Of a stretch of DNA of 64,000 nucleotides, positions 27,131 through 39,400 are shown one piece after another. Position 1 is the first letter of the stretch. Each line of letters starts with the position of its first letter. Origin of the DNA: Drosophila pseudoobscura (Eukaryota > Arthropoda > Insecta > Diptera > Drosophilidae); contig NC_046680.1 of NCBI RefSeq assembly GCF_009870125.1, positions 17,627,501-17,691,500 of the forward strand, written 5' to 3'. The notes under the pieces were generated by a model. That model searched no databases. It was given only the letters and a program-made list of their open reading frames with translations, and was not told where the DNA came from. The position numbers and the translations under genes are program-made.

Positions 27131-28503
27131 ATAATTAATTGAAATTCACATACTCGACCCACTGTTTCGCTCTGCCTCCCGACTGCGGAGGCTGGCTGCG
27201 TGTTGCGTGCCGCAGTCCGTTCGTTCGTTCGTCTTCAGCATTCTGCACTCGTAGTCGCCGTCGTTTGGGGCTCGTCGTCAGTCTAGAGAGTAATATCGAC
27301 ACGAAAAGTAAGTTCGCCGTGGTTCTGCTGTCCCCGTACTGGGCCCCCAGCATCGAGTATAGAATCTATATGTGCGTTCTGTGTGGTGCTGTGAAACTGT
27401 GGGAAAAACGTGGAAAATCCATGCTTTCCTTTCGCCTGGCCCCTGCGCATCCGTTTGCCGCATGCCAGAGCCGGTCTCCAGTGCGGACATTCGATTGATT
27501 CCAATTGCATAAGCTTTGCAATTATCATTTTTCCGTATCGAATAAGTAAAAATATGAAAATTTGAGGAAAATTCTGAAAAGTGTTCTAGTTTTGTGCGCT
27601 GCCCAGGCCTTTGCGTGTGATATTTTTGGATATGTGTGCGCTCCTCGTCGGCTCTGTGCGCCTTCGGGCGGTGTTCGTGTGGCGGTGAAACCAAAAATAA
27701 ACACACGACACCGCTGAACGCGAACAATTCGTTGGGAAAATTCAAATTCTACAAGAAAACTAAAGAATCTTTTCTGAAAAACAAAAAAAAAACCGCCTCT
27801 ACTATAACGAAATCCCAAGTGGCGCGCCGGGTTGGGACGTGGGTGTGGGAGCCGCCGGTCTGGCAAAATGGCGGCAGCTGTTTCGGGGCTCCGCGTTCAC
27901 TGCGTTGTCATCCGGACCCTTGGATTACCAATGGCCACGCAGTGGGGGCGTCCCGACGCGTATGTCGTATCGTCGCGTTTCGTCTTGCAGACTCTATGTC
28001 GCCAGTAAAACGAGTGAAAGAAAGTCCTTGGTCCAAGGATAAAATAGCCCACGCACAATCAAGCAATTATATCTGATATACCCCCAAGCCCCATCGTCAT
28101 GTCAGTCGGGAATTCGATGTTAGAATAGTTGTCAAACGGCAACATGTTGCACAAATAACAAGCACCTGAACAAAATATATCTAAAGATTAGCCATGTCGA
28201 CCACGCCATTCCGACAAAGTAACTTTGGCACTTACCCAAAAAGAAAAAACACTAGATGGAATGGATTTCGATTAGCCGCAGCTAATATACACTGTACATG
28301 CTTAATTTCCGGACACTCTTTTCATTTTTGAAAACATCTCTTGATTTCGCGGACTTTCTTGTCTGAGTGCGCGCCTTTTTCTTTTTATCGCCTGATCGCA
28401 CCACCTTCTTGTGAAGGCACTTTCGATAAGAGTGGAGCTTTTGATTGTTACAGAATTATTGTTATAGTACTAGTAGCTTAAAAAACGAATCAATTGTACA
28501 TAT

Positions 28504-28563
28504 TTATCAGCAAATTGTGTATTTAGAAACACTTTATCAGCATATTGTGTATTTAGAAACACT
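28504..28563. repeat. 30-nt tandem duplication
   Basis: Two adjacent near-identical 30-nt copies (one mismatch, AAATTG versus ATATTG) begin at 28504 and 28534, about 45 bp upstream of a DRE. Confidence 0.95.
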
Positions 28564-28606
28564 TTTTAGTTTTTGGATCACTAACGATTCCTTATTTGGC
28601 TGAATC

Positions 28607-28614
28607 TATCGATA
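28607..28614. promoter_or_regulatory. DRE motif TATCGATA
   Basis: A perfect palindromic DNA replication-related element, the known binding site of DREF and related to BEAF-32 sites. It lies 680 bp upstream of the RyR start codon, a plausible place for a promoter or insulator element. A single 8-mer can occur by chance. Confidence 0.4.
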
Positions 28615-29293
28615 CACTGAGCTTTGAATATCGTTTAGTCGAAGAAATTAGACAAAATAACACGATCGGCAATAAAGTAAAGTCTCAATTGCTACAATGG
28701 CATATCTTACCCTAAATTCATACATATTTATATGTATATGTTCGTCTTTCGGAAATCGTGACACACACACACATAACGGTAAAAGTGAGACACGAGGAAA
28801 AAATGCGGCGAAAAAATGCAAAGAGAGCAGAGCGAGAACATCAGCTGTTCGTGGAGCGAAACCAAAACAAAGTGTCGAAGAGCCGACTAGTGGTTGCGAG
28901 AGCGAGTGAGAAAACAAACGAAAGATAGAGCTCTCTGCATTGCGTGTATGCGTATGTGTAGGTGTGTATGTGTGAGTGCAAAAACGAAGCGGGAGAAAGT
29001 AACAAACTATGAAAAACATAAAAATGTGCGCGCACGTTTCCCTCAAATCCTGACATCCCATGCAAAAATCCACACAACGAATTCTTCGGCGGCGTCATGA
29101 CGAGAGTGTTTAAATAATGCAACGAGAGAGTAACTAACAAAACAAAACAAACTCAATTTTAATTTTCTTCAAGGAAAAGAATAGCGATACGAGTGGCTGA
29201 AAGGGAAATTCCCAACCAAATTAAATACACTACGCTGCTAGGTTGAACTTGTTTGCCTGGAGGCGCTGCAGTCGTTGTCGTTAACCAAACGAA

Positions 29294-32200
29294 ATGGCTG
29301 AAGCGGAAGGTGGCTCCGAGCAGGATGATGTCTCATTCCTTAGAACGGTAAGTAACGGGGCGGGGAGGCGATTGGGCATCCGGAGGTTATGCGGACACTG
29401 CCACTGACAGACAATCTGGCCTTAAGGGAGATCATCTAAAATCAATTACGTCCACTCAATAAAATCCATGGGGATTTTTCACAATTGGTATCATAAAATA
29501 TACGACAGAGCGGGGGCATCATCGGCGGAAGGGAGGAAGGGAGGAAGAAGTGCCGACCGATGGGCCAATCCATAAAAGATGTTCCGTCCCTCAGTGTATC
29601 TGTAATGCATATTTATGGGCGCCCCTAACTTTTGTTTATGGCACGCAATAAATACAAAACTCGAGTCACAAATTCAATCACAGTCACCAAAAGGGGGCCT
29701 CAATTTCGGATGTAGCTTTCGTTGGGGCTCATTCCCCACTTTACATAGATTTCTCCCCAGATGTCGGGAGGAGCCGGAGGTCGGAGCGGTCGGCGATGAA
29801 CACATCTTCAGCTGACAAATGCTCCTATATATCAATGCCCACAGCTGGTGCTCCAAATGACAGTCATTATGGGGTATAAGTAAATAGTGATACTTCCCGT
29901 TCCTGCTCCCCCTGTCGTAGTAGCAGAGCTGCCCACACCCCTTCTGTAAGGGTCAGCAGAAGCAACGACACCTTGCCGCAATAAATAAATATGTTTAAGA
30001 GCAAAAGTTGTTGAGATGAAAGTATCCGCAGACACACATTTCCGTATATCAGTCCCTGAATCCCAGACCCACAGCAGTAATTCAATAAATATGGATGCCA
30101 GGGGAATGGTGTCCCTAAGATGTGTTTGTGTCCGCCTCCTTGTTGTTGGAGACAATTTGCGGTTCCACAAAACCATTGACCGGAAAAGTGCAAGGTTGCA
30201 AAAACATTTCTCGGAATCGAAATGAAGTCAAATGCAAATTTCGTCAATGAGCTGCAGTTTTTGGGGCCAAGTCCTTCGCTGTGGGCATTGTGGGCGTGTG
30301 TGGATGTGGTAAAGTTTAAATTTTAAACAGTTTTATCATCCCGATCAGGGAGGACAGGGGACACAGGACAGTAGTGGAAGCTGCTGTGTCAGGGACTCGC
30401 TCGGCAGGCACTTCATTCGGATTTAAATTATGCAAATTGCTCGATTCGAAATCCATTACCGTTCATTTAACTTCGACTACTACACACAACATCACATCCA
30501 CACATCACATAACCCAAGAGCAACGCAAATCACATCCAAGGAGGGCCGTGGTTCAGGGAGCATCCGTGTCCATGTCCGGAGTCCGTAGTCCGGGAGTCCG
30601 GGAGTCCGGGAGTCCTGTCGCTCCCTGCCCTGTCCATTCATTTGCACATTCAGAGTCCTGTAACAATTCCCTCAATTTGCGTGTGCATTGCCTTTGCTTG
30701 ATCTGGCATTGGAACTTGTCCCCAAAGGGCTCACGTGTATGTGTGTGTGTGAGGGGGAAAATACCAATTGGTATTGTGGTTGCTTGCCGGTTGGAATTGC
30801 TGCCAAAGTCTCATTAAAATTGGATCAGAACTTTAGGCCTCTTAACGACTTAATTGTTACCTAGCAACCGCCAGCCACCAGCCTTCCATTCTCCATTCCA
30901 TTCTTCCTTTTACCGAGTTTCCATTATTTTCTGCACTTACATCTGAATACAATTACAGGAGGACATGGTCACACTCTCGTGCACAGCGACGGGAGAACGT
31001 GTCTGCTTGGCCGCCGAGGGATTTGGTAACCGGCATTGTTTCCTCGAGAACATTGCCGATAAGAATGTGCCGCCGGATCTATCCCAGTGTGTGTTCGTCA
31101 TCGAACAGGCCCTGTCGGTGCGTGCCCTGCAGGAGCTGGTGACGGCGGCGGGATCCGAGACTGTAAGTAAACATCCATCCACTTGTACGCGGTGTATACA
31201 GATATTTCATTAGGGACTCTTCCACAATAAACCTCCAAATTTTTACTTTATCCGAACTTATTTTATGTTGTGCTCAGAGATTCATGTCGCTTGTTCTCCT
31301 ACCTGTTCCACCCCCCCACACATTATAATATAATACTTTGGTGTATTACGGAAATATCCTATTGCATGCTCTCCCTCTCTCTCTCTGTTCCCTATTCTAC
31401 CTATTCTTCTACACATTTGTAACCTATCAATTTTTCGTTGTTTTTTCAAAATTTGTTCTAAAAAAACCCCACAAAAACAGGATAGTCAAGTTGTAAGTAT
31501 ACCGTTAAATTCTCCTTCTTCTTTCGCGCTTCTTTTTCTTTCTTTTCTCTGACTCTCTCTCTCTCTGTTTGACTTTCTATCTGTGTCACTTTTGTCCGTG
31601 TAATGTCTGTAGGCCTATTATCGCTCGCTGCTACTGCTTCTCTTTACGAGAATAATCATTAAGCGCTCTGTCTGTCTCTTTCACTCTCTAAAAGAAACAA
31701 GAATATGTAGATCATGTAGTAGCACATTTCCTTTAGCAATAAAATTCACAACTGTACCACCCCGAAGCGTTCGTGGTGAATGGTTAAACATGTCCGTAAA
31801 GCGCAACATTCGTATCATTCGACGAATGTCGCTACTGCTATTGCAAATGTGGTACGATAAGAAATAGATCATGTTGAAGAGTAATACCCGAGAAAGATGG
31901 TATCATTTCTCTGCTTGTACTACCACGTGTTTCGCTAACCCCGTAACCCCACTAGGCAATCACATCCTTAATACCCAGTCTAACCCACGAGTAAACGCCT
32001 TTGGAATGGCCCTTACCCCTTGCTCACTGTTATGCTGTAGAAAATAGAAAGCAGATTGTATTTTCGGCCAATCCCCCAAGCTGTACCCATATACGAGAGG
32101 ATCTTCAGTCATTAATCAATCATTTCCGATATTCGATAGGGCAAAGGTACCGGATCGGGACATAGGACATTGCTCTACGGCAATGCCATTTTGCTCAGAC

Positions 32201-33458
32201 ATCACAACAGTGATATGGTAAGTGCCGCCAGTGCGATGCCATTCCTGGTTAAAGCATACCCATGGTAACCTTTGAATACTTCCAGTACTTGGCCTGTCTG
32301 TCGACCTCGTCGTCCAACGATAAGCTATCCTTCGATGTGGGTCTGCAGGAGCACAGCCAAGGCGAGGCCTGCTGGTGGACAGTGCATCCGGCGAGCAAAC
32401 AGCGCTCCGAGGGTGAGAAGGTGCGCGTCGGTGATGATCTGATCCTGGTGTCCGTAGCCACGGAGCGGTACCTGCACACGACCAAGGAGAACGAGCAGTC
32501 GATTGTGAATGCCAGCTTCCATGTCACCCACTGGTCCGTCCAGCCCTACGGCACTGGCATCTCCCGCATGAAGTACGTCGGCTATGTCTTTGGCGGCGAC
32601 GTGTTGCGCTTCTTTCACGGCGGCGATGAGTGCCTGACCATACCAAGCACTTGGGGTCGTGAAGCGGGTCAAAAGTAAGGATCTAATCACAAAATATGCG
32701 TAGACTACCAGACTTTAATTATACCCCTTGTCCCCCAGCATTGTCGTTTACGAGGGCGGCGTGGTCATGGCCCAGGCCCGTTCGCTGTGGCGCCTAGAAT
32801 TGGCGCGTACCAAGTGGACGGGCGGCTTTATCAACTGGTACCATCCCATGCGCATCCGCCACATCACCACTGGACGCTACTTGGGCGTCAACGATAGCAA
32901 CGAACTGATTCTAGTGAAGAAGGAGGAGGCTTCGATTGCCACGACGACTTTCTGCCTCAGGCAGGAAAAGGACGACGAGAAGAAGGTGCTCGAGGACAAG
33001 GATCTGGAGGTGATCGGGTCGCCGATCATCAAGTACGGTGACACCACCGTCATTGTCCAGCACTGCGAGACGAGCCTGTGGCTCAGCTACAAGAGCTACG
33101 AGACGAAGAAGAAGGGCGTCGGCAAAGTCGAGGAGAAGCAGGCCATTCTCCACGAGGAGGGCAAAATGGACGATTGCCTGGACTTTTCGCGCTCCCAAGA
33201 GGAGGAGTCGAAAACGGCGCGTGTCATCCGCAAGTGCAGCAGTCTATTCACTCAGTTTATTACGTAAATATCCCAAAGATATCAGAGAAAACTGTTAGAG
33301 CCAATATAATTGCCTGTTTAATCATTTTCTTAGGGCATTGGAGACGCTGCAATCGAATCGCCGGCACTCGGTATTCTTCCAGAAGGTGAACCTCAACGAG
33401 ATGGTCATGTGCCTGGAGGATTTGATCAATTATTTCTCCCAACCAGAGGACGATATGG
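29294..33458 (+). CDS. RyR: RyR exons for N-terminal IP3R-like and MIR domains
   Basis: Six coding exons (29294-29347, 30959-31162, 32140-32217, 32286-32674, 32739-33263, 33334-33458) encode residues 1 to about 458. Recognisable family segments are [18 protein letters not shown], the [19 protein letters not shown] block and HVTHWSVQP, then the beta-trefoil MIR repeats ([34 protein letters not shown]). In the vertebrate receptors this region forms the cytosolic gating ring and is a disease-mutation hot spot. The first intron (29348-30958) holds no exon that I can support. Confidence 0.95.
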
Positions 33459-36400
33459 GTATGTTGAACCGTTTCTTAGCTGATGGCTCCCCTAATCTCT
33501 CCGATTATCCCTAGAACACGAGGAGAAGCAGAATCGCTTCCGTGCCTTGCGCAATCGTCAGGATCTGTTCCAAGAGGAGGGCGTTCTCAATCTTATACTG
33601 GAGGCCATTGACAAGATTAATATCATCACGTCGCAGGGCTTCCTGGCCAGCTTTCTCGCTGGCGACGAGACCGGCCAAAGCTGGGACCTCATCTCCACGT
33701 ACCTCTATCAACTGCTGGCCGCCATCATCAAGGGCAATCACACGAATTGCGCTCAGTTCGCGAATAGCAACCGCCTGAACTGGTTGTTCTCGCGTCTGGG
33801 CTCCCAGGCCTCCAGCGAGGGCTCTGGAATGCTGGATGTGCTGCACTGTGTGCTCATTGATTCGCCCGAGGCGCTGAATATGATGCGGGATGAGCACATC
33901 AAGGTGATTATCTCCCTGCTGGAGAAGCATGGACGTGACCCTAAGGTCCTGGATGTCCTGTGCTCCCTGTGCGTCGGCAATGGCGTGGCCGTGCGCTCCT
34001 CCCAGAACAACATCTGCGACTTCCTGCTGCCAGGCAAGAACCTGCTGCTGCAGACGCTCCTGGTGGACCATGTGGCCAGCATTCGGCCGAACATATTTGT
34101 CGGACGCGTGGACGGGTCGTCCATGTACCAGAAGTGGTACTTTGAGATCACCATGGACCACATTGAGCAAACGACCCATATGATGCCCCATCTGCGGATT
34201 GGGTGGGCCAACACCTCAGGCTATGTGCCGTATCCGGGCGGTGGCAAGAAGTGGGGCGGCAACGGAGTGGGCGATGATCTGTACTCGTTTGGCTTCGATG
34301 GCGCCTACTTGTGGACCGGCGGGCGCAAGTCTTTGGTGGTGGATGCCATAACCGAGGAGCCGTACATCCGAAAGGGCGATGTCATTGGCGTGGCCATAGA
34401 TCTGTCGGTGCCCGTCATCACGTTCACTTTCAATGGAGTCAAGGTGCGCGGCTGCTTCCGGGACTTCAATCTGGACGGCATGTTCTTTCCGGTGATGAGC
34501 TGCTCCTCGAAGCTGAGCTGTCGCTTCCTGTTTGGCGGCGATCATGGCCGCCTGAAGTATGCTCCACCCATGGGCTTCTCAGCGCTGGTGCAGTGTCTGA
34601 TGCCGCATCAGATCCTCAGCCTGGATCCGTGCTTCTACTTTGGAAATCTCAACAAGAACGTCTTGGCCGGTCCTTGGCTCATCGAGGACGACACGGCGTT
34701 TGTGCCCAAGCCCGTGGACACCTCGGGCGTGACCCTGCCCAGCTCTGTGGACCAAATCAAAGAGAAACTGGCGGAGAACATTCACGAAATGTGGGCCCTC
34801 AACAAGATCGAAGCGGGGTGGTCGTGGGGCGAACATCGCGACGACTACCATCGCATTCACCCGTGCCTTACGCAGTTCGAGAAGCTGCCGGCAGCCGAGA
34901 AGCGTTACGACAATCAATTGGCTGTTCAAACACTCAAGTGAGGAAGAAATCACTACAGAGATGGTCGACCTTCGCTAACAGTTTGCTTTATTTCCCCCCC
35001 GCAGGACAATCATTTCGTTGGGCTACTACATAACCATGGACAAGCCACCCGCCCGCATTCGTCCGGTGCGTCTGCCCAACGAGATCTTCATGCAGGGCAA
35101 TGGCTACAAGCCAGCACCACTGGACCTCAGTGCCGTCACCCTCACGCCTAAGCTGGAGGAGCTCGTCGATCAGCTGGCCGAGAATACGCACAACCTTTGG
35201 GCCAGGGAGCGCATCCAGCAGGGCTGGACATATGGCCTCAACGAGGACTCGGACAACCATCGCAGCCCCCATCTGGTGCCGTACAGCAAGGTGGACGAGG
35301 CCATCAAGAAGGCCAATCGGGACACCGCCTCGGAGACGGTGCGCACTCTGCTCGTCTACGGCTATGTGTTAGATCCGCCCACAGGCGAGGGCACCGAAGC
35401 CCTGCTGGCCGAGGCCCAGCGCCTGAAGTTTTCCGCCTTCCGGACGTACCGCGTGGAGCGCAACTATGCGGTGACTTCTGGCAAGTGGTATTTCGAGTTT
35501 GAGGTCCTCACCGCGGGACCTATGCGCGTGGGATGGGCGCGGGCCGACTGCTATCCGGGTGCCATGCTGGGCAGCGAGGACACCAGCTGGGCCTTCGATG
35601 GACACAATGTGAGTATGGCCCCTCCCCCAGTGGGGGGATCAGGATCGGTATGGCATCGGTGTAAGCTTGTTTTTAGGGCAGGATGCAGGGATCTGCTGCC
35701 TTAATACTAGTGCGGGTTAATGCGGGATGCGGGCATTAATGCAATGATCGATTCAAAACCCTCCTCTGAAACCCCCACATGATTATAGGTGACTAAAATG
35801 CACGCCGGATCCATTGAGCACTTCGGGGTGCGGTATGAGGCTGGCGATGTCATTGGTTGTTTTATCGATGTCAAGGAGCAAACCATCAGTAAGGACCCAT
35901 AGACGCACTGCCAACGTGTGCGCGTGCGCATATCCAACGTTGATTTATTTTTTCGCATTTTGTTTAACTCTATTTTCTTACTTAATCGAAGACTCTTACG
36001 TTCTCTTCTTAATTTTGTTCATTTAGCGACACTCTCACATTTGATCATTAACTAAAACCCAACATTCAAACAGGGAAAACAATCACCCATGAAGATTCTA
36101 TTCTGAAATTCATTCCGAAACCTTTTTAGGAAGAAAAAGTCTATGGTGGCAACAGTGAATCCTTTGGTAAACAGTGCGGACCCGGTGACATAGTTGGGGT
36201 CTTTCTCGACCTAGCCGATCACACAATTAGTAAGAACCGAACCACTAAGGCTCTCTCTCTTTCCCTCTGTCTGTACTTTTGTAATGTGAAAGAAACCTCC
36301 CACACCCGACTCCCACTTTCTAAAGAATGTATTATGTACTATTCCGTGCTTTTGATATCTACTAAACGTGAAACAGAACGTGCAACCAGAACAAGAAACA

Positions 36401-39400
36401 GAACGAGCCGAGTGCTGACGGCCCAGCACGTTGCCAGCGATGTGGAAGGACAATCAATAGCCTATCCCCCCTTTGCCCCTAGCAAAACCCCTGCAATTAG
36501 CTCCATTAGATCAACATTGAAATCATTAAAGAAAAGGTGCCCCCCCACACACCAATCAGAGCTCGCAAATAACCTCTAAAAAATTTTTTTACCCGCTACT
36601 CATAGAGTATATAGTTTTGTGTGGATATGTTTCCGAACCCGTTCGATATGGCTGTGTCTGTGTATCCGTCCGCATGTCCGGCTTCATGAGCGCCTAGTTC
36701 TCAGATACTATAAAATCTGGAGCTACCAAATTCTGTATCTGTGTCCTGTGATATCACACTTTTACCAGTATTTTTCCCCCACAAAGTACGAGAATCGGTG
36801 GCATCCGCAATTTCGAAGATAGAGTAAACATATCTATAGAATCTTGCAGAATCTGGATCAGATCGGATCATTATTAAGGGAAGATTGAACGTATAAATGT
36901 ACCGCTATCTAAAAAGAGGATAAATGAAGTGAATAGTTAACATAAAATAAATCATATGATCAAATATACACTGATTCAGCATCGGGTATATATGTAAGTA
37001 GAGCGGCGTCCCTTGCCGCGGCTCACAACGGACCAACTGGTCAAAAACTGAATCGAAGATGTCTTCCCATTTTGTCCGTTAAGAATGGTTTTTTTCTAAC
37101 ATCCTGAAAGTGTTATTGGTTATTTGCTGGAGCTCTGCCCTCAATGCATTAGTTCATTACCTTTTATAGGCAGCGCTTTTTTATAGTACATATTTTTGAT
37201 CCCAGAAAACCAAACCCAAGCTCTAACGTTCAGTACATACATATGAAAAAAATGTTGTTACCTTTGAACACCAGAAACTCAAAGCGTGAGAGGAAAGGGC
37301 CTGAGTGGCCGAAGGCCTGAAAAGAAGGTGACGACACATCAGCCCATCTAAAGCTTTTTACTCACTCGTCTCTCTCTCTCAATTAAACTGCCTGTAATTA
37401 CTAATCAAAAATTAAATGTACAATATGTAATTAGCATGAGAGCTAACACCGTAATACTCACTCGTACATTTATCATATAGTATAGCCTGCTTGTGATTTT
37501 ATATATTGTACTACTACTAGCTTTAATCCAAAAAAAAAGTTAACCCAAGCTAAACGCATCAGTCCAGACGTACATAACATTTGAATACTGCAAGGCAAGT
37601 CCAAACCCAAATCCAAATGCAAATGCAAATTAATCCGCACGAATATGCTAGAGGAATTTTAATTGCTTGATGGATTCCATTCCCCCTTGGAATTCGAAAT
37701 AGAACGCTGCCTGCTTCTTGGCTTAGATACGTTTAGATATGCTAGCCCCCTGCATCCATCCATTATTTAAAATCAATCTGTGTGCTGTGCAGGCTTCTCG
37801 CTGAACGGAGAGCTCCTCATGGATGCCCTGGGTGGGGAGACAACCTTTGCCGAGGTCACCGCCGAGGGGGTGGGCTTTGTGCCCGCCTGCACACTGGGCG
37901 TGGGCCAGAAGGCGCGCCTCATCTATGGCCAGGACGTGGACTCCCTGAAGTTCTTCACAACGTGCGGTCTCCAAGAGGGCTATGAGCCATTCTGTGTGTG
38001 AGTAAAATCGAACCCTGCACCCGTGTAGCTCTACATTTTCGCATTCCATACATTCAAACAGTAACATGCGGCGGCCAGTGACCCATTGGTATACGAAGGA
38101 CCAGCCCATTTTCGAGAACACCGAGGAGATGCCCGACTGCCGCATCGATGTGACGCGTATTCCTGGGGGGGCAGACACCCCACCGCACCTGAAAATCTCC
38201 CACAACACGTTCGAGACCATGGAGAAGGCCAACTGGGAGTTTTTGCGCCTTTCCCTGCCCGTCACCTGCATGGGGGAGTTCATCAGCGAGCAGGAGAAGG
38301 CGCGCCGGTGGGAGGAGATTAAGATCCGTCAGTATCGCTTGATGCGCGAGGCCCAGGCGGCGGCTGCCCAGGCGCAAAACGCCCAAACGGCCGCCCACAT
38401 GGACCATATGCTCACAGGCGGTTTCAACATGAACGACATCAAGGGGCTGACGCGGGGGAACTTTGACGATCACGCGGAGGCCGAGGCAGAGCACATGATG
38501 CGTCCACCCCGGACGCCGCGCAAGGGCAGCCTCACTCGCAACATCACCTTCGAGAGCGACATGTCAGCCGCCCTAGACGAAATGCAGCGATCGACATCGG
38601 TGCTGGATATGAACGGATTGGGCGAGGAGATCGACGACAAGAAGAAGCGCGGCCGCAGTCCTTTTAAGTTCTTCTCCAAGAAGTCGCGCGATCAGAGTCG
38701 CGAGAAAATGGGCTCCAGAACGTTGGACACTTCGCTGGAGCGTCGCAACACGGTGGCCCATGGCCGGAATGTGGTCAACCAGCAAATGACAACCCGCGCC
38801 CCAACCCTGCGGCTGAACAATGTGAGTATCGAGAATGGAATGTAAGGATAAAGACAATCTGAAGGAATTTCCTTTTAGGCGGAGATCCCATCCAGTCCGG
38901 TCCAGCAACAGGCCCAGCAGGGACCCAAGCAGTTGAGCTCCTCGAATCTGGGACAACCGCCGGTGGAGTCGTCAGGCAACGAGATGTTCGACGCCGATTG
39001 CCTCAAACTGATCAACGAATACTTTTACGGCGTACGCATATTCCCCGGCCAGGACCCCACGCACGTGTACGTTGGCTGGGTGACGACGCAGTATCATCTG
39101 CACAGCCGGGAGTTCAACAAGAACAAGGTGCGCCGGGGATCCGTCTACATCGAGGACGATTACGAGGTGCCCATCGAGCGAATCGATCGCCAGAGCTGCT
39201 ATGTGGTGCGAGCCGATGAACTGTTCAACGAGGTGACCCAAGACGCCTCCGGCAAGGGTGCCTCCCAGGGCATGTTCGTGGGTTGCTTCGTGGACACGGC
39301 CACGGGCATTATTCGGTTTACGTGCGAGGGCAAGGAGACCTCGCACCGCTGGATGATGGAGCCGGACACCAAGCTCTTTCCGGCCATTTTTGTGGAGGCC

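Larger units (their letters stand above)
27131..29293 (+). promoter_or_regulatory. RyR: Presumed RyR promoter and 5' leader region
   Basis: A relatively GC-rich block (about 27140-28020) precedes RyR. It contains TCAGTC, matching the Drosophila initiator, at 27278-27283, and a good donor (AAAA|GTAAGT) after 27307 that could end a non-coding leader exon. A TTTTCTTCAAG acceptor at about 29163-29173 would allow a leader exon running into the start codon at 29294. A perfect DRE lies at 28607-28614. Transcription start sites are not proven by sequence. Confidence 0.35.

Noticed and set aside
27636..28076. 146-codon frame upstream of RyR
   Set aside because: Sits in the GC-rich presumed promoter; no recognisable motif, no phase-compatible link to the RyR exons.
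33511..34191. Antisense open frame (226 codons) within RyR
   Set aside because: Lies opposite the conserved RIH/SPRY1 exon; no independent evidence.
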